Origin: Planctomycetota bacterium
GTDB lineage: Bacteria; Planctomycetota; Phycisphaerae; Phycisphaerales; SM1A02
Reading direction: 5' to 3'
Assembly (NCBI GenBank): GCA_003671025.1
Contig: QWPW01000018.1
Span: 1 to 64,000 of the forward strand
DNA: 64,000 bases
How positions within the stretch are numbered: the stretch's first letter is position 1; every line of letters begins with the position of its first letter. Position numbers and translations under genes: made by a program. This document shows positions 36,301 through 42,012 of this stretch, in pieces. The notes beneath the pieces are model-generated. The model was given only the letters and a program-made list of their open reading frames with translations, did no database searches and was not told where the DNA came from.

Positions 36301-36897
36301 GCAGAAAACCTTGCGGCCAGCGCGGTGGTCGCAGTCATCCTCAGTCTTCTGGGAATGCTCGGCTACATCTGGGTGCGCTTTGGAAGCTTCCGCTTCTCGA
36401 CCGCGACCGTGATCGGCGTGGCCTTCAACGTCATCGTGTGCTTGGGCTTCTTGTCGATCTCGATTCCGCTTTCGGCCACTGCATTCGGCTCCGCGCTGTA
36501 CATCGAGGAATACCGCATCGACCTCAACGTCGTCGCTGGTTTGTTGACCATCATCGGATACGCACTCAACGACACGATCGTCATTCTCGATCGCATTCGT
36601 GAGAACCGCGGCAAGCGCACATGGATCAGCCGTGAGACGGTGAACCTCTCCATCAACCAAACCTTCAGCCGCACCGTGCTCACGGGTGGCAGCACCTTGG
36701 CGACCGCGATTGTGTTGATCATCCTCGGCGGAACTGGCATTCGCCCGTTCGCGTACACGTTCTTGATCGGACTCATCGCGGGTACGTTTAGTTCGGTGGC
36801 AATTGCAGCACCGATGGTGTACAGTCGCAAAGAGGAAGAACTCGAGCGCGCACGCGCGGCCATCACTCCAGTGCATGAAGTTGCGCAACCGGTGTGA
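33376..36897 (+). CDS. secDF: Fused protein-export membrane protein SecDF
   Basis: 1173 residues from ATG at 33376. SecD part: N-terminal helix, GKDLQGGVSLIYSV (SecD signature), a large extracytoplasmic region (about 60-500) including coiled stretches, then six helices beginning GLEATVISVGITCVVMLIYY with SVAMAVDANVLIYERIREEL. SecF part from about 680: helix VTVIALALFFARGND, FETEFRGGVSM, a long loop, and the final helices with AGLLTIIGYALNDTIVILDR and TVLTGGSTLATAIVLI. It uses the proton gradient to help pull exported proteins through SecYEG. The SecF extracytoplasmic loop (about 707-970) is unusually long. Confidence 0.96.
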   Translation: MNNPRMKLVLVAVLCALSAWALSVKGIRLGKDLQGGVSLIYSVKVPIGQASDEVMGQVIDVLKRRVNPTGVLDIGMQPQGADRIEVVMPLPSSEVRALQLDSRRRQDEFLAKTQLSAVDLDAALMTGTAVSRFGAQNPSVPDLELAWQSLQMANSDLAALKTQGSASADQLGAVEDRIVGAELRVEALRNTILSRTLPPTKLSKALELSTAPTQVRDAAGAPVIDANGKPEMGPSPRAKELATITADFPSLAADLDALVAANDEYMTKRTGLDDPEDLMRLMRGAGVLDFRIAVSPSAPEGVNPETMRAELAVKGPRSGEPGVARWFKVNDLSTWYDKPAQLLLLEADPAGFFAGRGLVAGAFGGEIYILLYDSEAKSMTHSAGNSWALTNARVGTDELGRADVVFSLDNPGSQLMARFTTQNRGALLSIVLDDEVFNAATIQGVISSTGSISGNFGPEEIAYLTRVLTAGSLDAKVSNDPISISILGPSIGADNLSKGLEATVISVGITCVVMLIYYFGAGLVANIALAVNTLLIFGVMALVDGTFTLPGLAGVALSVAMAVDANVLIYERIREELELGSPLRAAIDTAYRRALSAIIDGNVTNLIVCLVLYKVGATEVKGFALTMSIGVITTLFTGLWVTRVLFEIMLNSGVKRLPMLPTVVPSISRFLLPTVDWVALRPKLFLGSGIVTVIALALFFARGNDIFETEFRGGVSMTLSTRPARSGEPSTSAGRIGFTRLAMEERVRQIGARAGDDIVVAQLKNANVLTVGEASADGLGSTFQIRVGNPTNLPSDFDETRISRDVQAAVVAELATDLDVRMPLKFTGSESTDHTAVTRPLEKALVGASIGRPDTAAEGVGEFRGGVAIVVADMTPPVTVADIAERITRMRAQPDWSSTAGRKTRVVGLEPSDPSNPSGAQKSVVILVSDPDINSFEVDLESWDRTLASPEWTLVNQALTRQASLDQVSSFSPIVAENLAASAVVAVILSLLGMLGYIWVRFGSFRFSTATVIGVAFNVIVCLGFLSISIPLSATAFGSALYIEEYRIDLNVVAGLLTIIGYALNDTIVILDRIRENRGKRTWISRETVNLSINQTFSRTVLTGGSTLATAIVLIILGGTGIRPFAYTFLIGLIAGTFSSVAIAAPMVYSRKEEELERARAAITPVHEVAQPV

Positions 36898-36949
36898 TGT
36901 CGATCGAGTGATTTCCCTCTGAATTGACCGCGAATTTCAGCACATTCCA

Positions 36950-36988
36950 CGAGTTTTCGCCGGAACGGATGCCGGAGCACGAAACTCG
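36950..36988 (+). terminator. Weak hairpin after secDF
   Basis: CGAGTTTTCG (36950-36959) and CGAAACTCG (36980-36988) form a bulged stem with an inner CCGG/CCGG pairing. No clear U-tract follows. It lies between secDF and the LysM gene and may attenuate readthrough. Confidence 0.3.
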
Positions 36989-37026
36989 TTCGCACTTGCG
37001 TACCGTCGCAAAAAATCGAGCACCCT

Positions 37027-38412
37027 ATGCCGACCGGTTCCAAGATCGCCGCTATCGTTCTTGTCGTTCTTCTCGCTGCCGCAGGCCTTTACTACGCCTT
37101 CGTCGCGCCTCCCGCCTCTAACAACACGACTGCCCTAGGCAGTAAAAATTCGTCGACCCCGACGAACGGAAATGGCAATTTGCCAGGTGGTGCTGCCGGC
37201 CTCGCCTCGCAGACACCCAACACGCTGACGCCTTCGGGCTTTGCGAATGGCACTGCGACTGGCACGCCGACTGGCACGCCGACCATCACGTTGGTTCCAA
37301 CTGGTACTGGAACTCTCGCGTCGAGCAACACTGGCTCAGCGGGTGGTCCCGCTCCGATCAACTCGGGCAACAGCACTGGCGTCAACACGAATAGCGGAAC
37401 GAATCAGCCTGGCTTCGCGCCTGGCACGCTCGGTTCCGCCGGCACTGGCAAGGGTGACTTCGCCACGCCAGGATTGAACGGCAGCAACGGCGCACTCCCA
37501 GCGGGCGCGCTCTCGAACAACGGAACGACAGGGACGCGTCCGGGCACGACGACTCTCAATGGTGGGACCTTCGGCGGCAACGCGACGGGCGGCAACAACG
37601 GCTTCGCGCCCACGACACCAACAGGTACGACAGCGCGCGCAGGCAACACTGCGGGCAGCACTGTTGGCAACACTGTGGGCAACACTGTGGGCAACACTGG
37701 GGGCAATACTGGAGGCTCAGCGCTCGCGGGTGGCAACAACGGCTTCGCGCCCACGACACCAACCGGTACGACAGCGCGCGCAGGCAACACTGCGGGCAGC
37801 ACTGTTGGCAACACTGTGGGCAACACTGTGGGCAACACTGGGGGCAATACTGGAGGCTCAGCGCTCGCGGGTGGCAACGTCACCGGCGGACCTGCGCCAG
37901 TAGGCACGCGTTCCATCGGAACGGGCTCCAATCCCGGTACCGGTTCGATGCCAGTCACCACCGCGCCAACAACCGAGCGCACCCATGTGATCGCGAGCGG
38001 CGACAGCTTCAGCAGCATTTCGACCAAGTACTTCGGTACCGAATCCAAGGCCGGAGCGATCGCAAGCGCGAACCCACTGGTCGATCCCACACGCATGAAG
38101 ATCGGCGCGAAGTTGCGCATTCCAGAGTCGACGACTCTGGTGGCGGCGCCAACAGTGGTCACGCCAAATGGAAAGAGCAGCAACGGCAACACCGTCGCGG
38201 CCTCGACCAGCGGCAACAATCACAACGTTGCCTCGGGCGAGACTCTCGCTGCGATCAGCCGCAAGTACTACGGCTCGACCAAGTACTGGCAGAAGTTGTA
38301 CGCGGCCAACAAGGGCACGATCGGTTCCGATCCCGCGGCCCTCAAGGTTGGACAGAAGCTCACCATTCCCGCCAAGACCGTTGTGGTCGGTGCCGAGAAT
38401 GTCGAGCGCTGA
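37027..38412 (+). CDS. LysM-domain protein with low-complexity repeat region
   Basis: A 461-residue protein: an N-terminal membrane anchor (KIAAIVLVVLLAAAGLYYAF), about 290 residues of Asn/Thr/Gly/Ala-rich low complexity, then two LysM modules at about 318-366 (THVIASGDSFSSISTKYFG) and 398-450 (HNVASGETLAAISRKYYG), each ending KIGAKLRIP or KVGQKLTIP. LysM binds peptidoglycan, so this is probably a wall-associated, membrane-anchored protein. The low-complexity part contains a near-perfect 47-residue tandem duplication. It has its own terminator downstream. Function beyond wall binding unknown. Confidence 0.85.
   Translation: MPTGSKIAAIVLVVLLAAAGLYYAFVAPPASNNTTALGSKNSSTPTNGNGNLPGGAAGLASQTPNTLTPSGFANGTATGTPTGTPTITLVPTGTGTLASSNTGSAGGPAPINSGNSTGVNTNSGTNQPGFAPGTLGSAGTGKGDFATPGLNGSNGALPAGALSNNGTTGTRPGTTTLNGGTFGGNATGGNNGFAPTTPTGTTARAGNTAGSTVGNTVGNTVGNTGGNTGGSALAGGNNGFAPTTPTGTTARAGNTAGSTVGNTVGNTVGNTGGNTGGSALAGGNVTGGPAPVGTRSIGTGSNPGTGSMPVTTAPTTERTHVIASGDSFSSISTKYFGTESKAGAIASANPLVDPTRMKIGAKLRIPESTTLVAAPTVVTPNGKSSNGNTVAASTSGNNHNVASGETLAAISRKYYGSTKYWQKLYAANKGTIGSDPAALKVGQKLTIPAKTVVVGAENVER
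37591..37872 (+). repeat. Near-perfect 141-bp tandem duplication in the LysM gene
   Basis: Copy one 37591-37731 and copy two 37732-37872 differ at one base that I can see (AACAGGT versus AACCGGT, synonymous). Each encodes 47 residues (starting GNNGFAPTTPTGTTARAGNT) and contains a smaller run of 12-bp units GGCAACACTGTG encoding VGNT. The frame is preserved. The near identity suggests a recent duplication. Confidence 0.95.
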
Positions 38413-38717
38413 GAGCGCCTCGAAAATCGGCGGACGGTAAGCCGCTCCTCCGACGCATTGGACTCAAGACTGAGTATTTCTGCGACGGCGCCTTGCGAGG
38501 ATTTCTCCGCAAGGCGCCGTTGCTGTTTTTCCGAGAGTGCTTGCCGACCGCGCATCAACGGCAGACATGAATTCGCGCAATGTCGGCGGCGACACGCATC
38601 GCACTCTTTGGCGCAACTCTGGTGCTTCGCGCGCTCCGCTTCGAAGCGCGCCTTCGCTATCCTCCTCGCCTTTCCCACTCGCGCGCGCGTTGATGCGACG
38701 CATTGAAAGTACCTCTT
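38413..38717 (+). other. Spacer between LysM and isocitrate dehydrogenase genes
   Basis: About 305 bp without a convincing gene. The only clear element is the terminator listed separately at 38485-38530. The remaining 190 bp probably holds the promoter of the dehydrogenase gene, but I cannot identify boxes with confidence. Confidence 0.5.
38485..38530 (+). terminator. Rho-independent terminator after the LysM gene
   Basis: ACGGCGCCTTGCG (38485-38497) pairs perfectly with CGCAAGGCGCCGT (38508-38520) around a 10-base loop, followed by TGCTGTTTTT. Confidence 0.9.
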
Positions 38718-39743
38718 ATGTCGACGAATGTTGTGCTCATCCCTGGTGATGGAATCGGTCCCGAAGTTGCACAGGCCGCGCGTCGCGTCATCGATGCGAC
38801 GGGTGCCGACATCAACTGGACGACTCGTCATGCGGGCGAAGCAGCACTCGCACACGGCGAAGCATCGCTCTTGCCGCAAGCAACGCTCGACTTGATCTCC
38901 GAGTGCGGCGTCGCGCTCAAAGGTCCATGCACCACGCCCATCGGCACTGGGTTTCGCTCGGTGAATGTGTCGCTGCGCAAATCACTTGATTTGTACGCGG
39001 CGGTGCGGCCGATTCGATCGATGGCCAACGTGCGCACGCGCTACGAGAATGTCGACCTCGTCATCGTGCGCGAAAACACCGAAGGTCTCTACGGCGGCAT
39101 CGAAAGCGAAATCACCAAAGGCGTGTGCACCAGTACCAAGGTCACCACCGAAGCGGCGTCGCGTCGCATCGCCGAGTATGCCTTCCGCTACTGCAGAGAT
39201 CGTGGACGACGCAAACTAAGTGTCTTTCACAAGGCGAACATCATGAAGTTCACCGACGGGATGTTCATCCGCTGCGCGCGCGAAGTGCATGACGCGAACT
39301 ACCGCGACATCGCGTTTGAAGAAGTGATCATCGATGCGGGCTGCATGCGCATGGTGCAGGACCCCACGCGTTTTGATGTGATTCTCGCGGAGAACTTGTA
39401 CGGCGACATCATGAGCGATCTCTGCGCGGGACTCGTGGGCGGGCTCGGCGTCACCCCTGGCGCGAACATCGGCGAGAAGGGTGCGGTCTTCGAGGCGGTG
39501 CATGGTTCCGCACCAGACATCGCGGGCAAGGGCGTCGCAAATCCGCTCGCGTTGGTGATGTCGGGCGTGATGATGCTCAACTGGCTTTCGACCTCACGCA
39601 ACAATCCGCATTTGCGCGCCTGTGCCGATCGCATTCGCCGCGCCTATGACAGCGCACTCAACGATGGCGCGACGACGCGCGATCTCGGCGGCACGCTGGG
39701 CACCATGGAGTTTGCCGAGGCGCTGGTTTCGCGCATGGGATGA
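38718..39743 (+). CDS. NAD-type isocitrate dehydrogenase (isocitrate/isopropylmalate dehydrogenase family)
   Basis: 341 residues from ATG at 38718. A beta-decarboxylating dehydrogenase: N-terminal VVLIPGDGIGPEV, substrate-site region RSVNVSLRKSLDLYAAVRP, VIVRENTEGLYGGIE, HKANIMKFTDG, the metal ligands in LYGDIMSDL, and the nucleotide-site EAVHGSAPDIAGKGVANP. The SxNxxLRK wording and the length near 340 favour a short NAD-dependent isocitrate (or homoisocitrate) dehydrogenase over isopropylmalate dehydrogenase. It would convert isocitrate to 2-oxoglutarate. Stands alone with its own terminator-bounded transcript and is convergent with the transglutaminase-like gene. Confidence 0.85.
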   Translation: MSTNVVLIPGDGIGPEVAQAARRVIDATGADINWTTRHAGEAALAHGEASLLPQATLDLISECGVALKGPCTTPIGTGFRSVNVSLRKSLDLYAAVRPIRSMANVRTRYENVDLVIVRENTEGLYGGIESEITKGVCTSTKVTTEAASRRIAEYAFRYCRDRGRRKLSVFHKANIMKFTDGMFIRCAREVHDANYRDIAFEEVIIDAGCMRMVQDPTRFDVILAENLYGDIMSDLCAGLVGGLGVTPGANIGEKGAVFEAVHGSAPDIAGKGVANPLALVMSGVMMLNWLSTSRNNPHLRACADRIRRAYDSALNDGATTRDLGGTLGTMEFAEALVSRMG

Positions 39744-39777
39744 GTGGCGCGAGGCGTCAAAGAACCGGATCGACCGC

Positions 39778-40989
39778 TCAGGGAACCGGATCAATCATCG
39801 GCACGGGCATCGACTTTGTCTTGCCGTTACCGCGACTGGTGGTTTCGAGTCGAATGCGAGTGGTGGCGTTTTCGCTGTCGACGTTTGCGGCGCTCACGCC
39901 GCGCCAACCCCAGATGGCAAATCGATCGGCCTTCTCGTATCCCACGGGCGTGATTTGCAATCCCAGCGGCAACACATCAGAAAGATCCGACACGTTGGCG
40001 AATCCTTTGATGCTCCCGCGTCCTGCGCGCGAGGCAGCTCCTTGGGAACGCATCTCCAGCGGATCAAAGGGAACCCATCCAATCGTGGGCAGATAGAACT
40101 CGCAGATGAAACGAAAGTTGATGACGGAGCTCGCGCCGTTTTTCCCATCAACACTGAGCCCGTACACGATGCGCGCAGGAATCTGCACCGAGCGCACTGC
40201 GGCCACGCATGCGGCAGCGAGTTCGAGTTGTGAGCCGCGACCGACGCTCAATCCAAACGCGCCCGACGAAAACGAAATCCCTCGCAGCGAGCGATCCGCG
40301 TTGCGATCACCGCTGCCACCGACCATCGCTTTCCATCGCGTGAGAATCGCGATCACTGCGTTTTTCGCGGCGTAAAACGGCGTCACCGCACGCGAGCCGC
40401 CCGGGCTTGCCGATTCAGCGCACTGCATGATGTCGGTGTTGGTCGGATCGATGCCCGGTTCCTTAGCGAGGAATCGACTGGTTCCCGCCGGCCAAGTGCG
40501 CGGCCACGTCACCGCCGCCGCCGCGCCTTCATCCACCGTGACATCCCATCGTTGCACCAAGTACGTCGCTTGCACGCGCAGCTCCGCGAAGCCGTTGCGC
40601 TCAGTGTGCATGTTGAACGCAAACACACCTTCCGCGCTGTCCGCGTTGCGCTTGAACACTTGCGCCGCGTCAAGTTTGATTTCGCCGCCATCGATCCACG
40701 AGCGCACCGCGACTTTGTCAAAGTCCGTGTCGCACCATGTCGAGCGCAGCATCACGGGCATGGCCACTTCGACATTCTGCATGCGAAAGGCAGCGACGCG
40801 TCCCGTCGAGAGTCCGCCCACCGTGGTGGCTGCGACGGAGTAGAGATTGACCTCAAGTCGAATCTCACTCACGCGCGGATTGGAACGCATCATCGCTTGC
40901 GGCGCGGCGTGGAGCGTCATCGATGTCGCCGCGAGCGTGACCGATGCCAGCGTGCGCGCGAGCAAGTTGCGCGTTGAGTTGTTCAGCAT
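39778..40989 (-). CDS. Secreted transglutaminase-like protein, catalytic residues replaced
   Basis: 403 residues from ATG at 40989, chosen because TGGAG precedes it at good spacing and it opens on a signal peptide ending near LHAAPQA; a GTG at 41034 overlapping the mlaE-like stop is an alternative. An N-terminal beta domain is followed by a transglutaminase-like core: VAAVRSVQIPARIVYGL and EFYLPTIGWVPFDPLE match the family LRxxGIPARxVxG and VYLPGxGWVxFDPT blocks. The catalytic Cys position reads Gln (Q254 in GSQLEL) and the catalytic His position reads Arg (R293 in NFRFICEF); only the Asp (FDP) remains. Probably a non-enzymatic relative. In the same operon direction as the MlaE-like permease. 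Confidence 0.75.
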   Translation of the reverse strand: MLNNSTRNLLARTLASVTLAATSMTLHAAPQAMMRSNPRVSEIRLEVNLYSVAATTVGGLSTGRVAAFRMQNVEVAMPVMLRSTWCDTDFDKVAVRSWIDGGEIKLDAAQVFKRNADSAEGVFAFNMHTERNGFAELRVQATYLVQRWDVTVDEGAAAAVTWPRTWPAGTSRFLAKEPGIDPTNTDIMQCAESASPGGSRAVTPFYAAKNAVIAILTRWKAMVGGSGDRNADRSLRGISFSSGAFGLSVGRGSQLELAAACVAAVRSVQIPARIVYGLSVDGKNGASSVINFRFICEFYLPTIGWVPFDPLEMRSQGAASRAGRGSIKGFANVSDLSDVLPLGLQITPVGYEKADRFAIWGWRGVSAANVDSENATTRIRLETTSRGNGKTKSMPVPMIDPVP

Positions 40990-41030
40990 GCGATGAACTC
41001 CAAACAGGGGCAACCGACAAGAAGCGTTGG

Positions 41031-41870
41031 TCACGAAATGAGTGTCTTCATACTTTCAGGATCAAGCAACGATTGCAGCGACCCTAAGAACGATGCCAAC
41101 ACCAAGTTGAGCATGATGATCACGAGAAAGCTCGCGACAAAACTTCCTGTTGCGGCGTCGCCCACACCTTTGGCGCCTTCGTTGCAGTGAAATCCCTTGT
41201 AGCAACTGATGAGTCCAATCGCGAGGCCAAAGGCAACGCTCTTGGCCAATCCCGTGGCGGGATCCCACGCGCTGACAAATTGCGAGGTGTAGTGCCAATA
41301 GTCGGCGTTGGTGACTTTGAACAATCCAGTGACCACTCCCCACGCGCCCAGTGATCCGACGATGTCGGAGTACACCGTGAGCACGGGCAACATCAAGACG
41401 CAGGCCATCACCCGCGGCACGACCAATGTGCGAATCGGATCAGCGGCCATCACGCGCATCGCGTCGAGTTGTTCAGTCACGCGCATCGAGCCGAGTTCAG
41501 CCGCGATGTTGCCGCCGACGCGTCCTGCCAACATCACTGCCGCGAGAACAGGGCCGATTTGTTTGGTCACCGCGGAGTTGATCACGCCGCCCATCTGTTG
41601 CTCTTGACCGAGCGCGGCGAATTGGTCGTAGCCTTCGATGGCCAAGATCATGCCGATGAACGCGCCGGTGATCGCCACCACGATGACGCTCTGCGCGCCC
41701 ACGCTGTACAGCTGTGGACCGAGCGTGCGCCAGCGCAGCCAGCTGCGTGGTTGCATCACGGCAATGCGAAAGGTGCGCAACGCGAAAATCGAAAACCGCC
41801 CGAATTCTGCGGTGGTTTGCAGAATCGTGAGCCCGAGATTCGCGGTGGCAGCGGTGAGCGGAGAGACCAT
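41031..41870 (-). CDS. MlaE-family ABC transporter permease
   Basis: 279 residues from ATG at 41870 (the frame extends upstream to 41960 but the extension is Arg/Cys-rich and unlike the family). A polytopic permease of the MlaE group: AQSVIVVAITGAFIGMILAI, the hallmark GRVGGNIAAELGSMRVTEQL followed by DAMRVMA, PRVMACVLMLPVLTVYSDI and GFHCNEGAKGVGDAATGSFV. Works with an MCE protein and an MlaF-type ATPase in lipid transport; the candidates in this window are 13 kb away at 26327-28269. Followed at 41 bp by the transglutaminase-like gene. Confidence 0.93.
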   Translation of the reverse strand: MVSPLTAATANLGLTILQTTAEFGRFSIFALRTFRIAVMQPRSWLRWRTLGPQLYSVGAQSVIVVAITGAFIGMILAIEGYDQFAALGQEQQMGGVINSAVTKQIGPVLAAVMLAGRVGGNIAAELGSMRVTEQLDAMRVMAADPIRTLVVPRVMACVLMLPVLTVYSDIVGSLGAWGVVTGLFKVTNADYWHYTSQFVSAWDPATGLAKSVAFGLAIGLISCYKGFHCNEGAKGVGDAATGSFVASFLVIIMLNLVLASFLGSLQSLLDPESMKTLIS

Positions 41871-41921
41871 CGAGTGGCAAGGTATACGCACACCGCAACG
41901 ACTTCGCGCAACGCGCTCGTC

Positions 41922-41974
41922 GAAAAAAAGAATCGGCGGCGGACTCGTGAGCTTCCTCACGTGACCGCCGCCGA
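41922..41974 (-). terminator. Strong terminator of the lamin-tail-like gene
   Basis: TCGGCGGCGG (41933-41942) pairs with CCGCCGCCGA (41965-41974), with an inner CGTGAG/CTCACG stem. On the minus strand the hairpin is followed by TTCTTTTTTTCG. It lies 38 bp after the minus-strand stop at 42013. Confidence 0.92.
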
Positions 41975-42012
41975 AACATGTACTGAGTCATGTCACTCTT
42001 CTGAAGAGTCGC

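Noticed and set aside
38718-39743. 3-isopropylmalate dehydrogenase (leuB)
   Set aside because: The substrate-site wording RSVNVSLRKSLDLYAAVRP and lack of leu genes nearby favour NAD-type isocitrate dehydrogenase.
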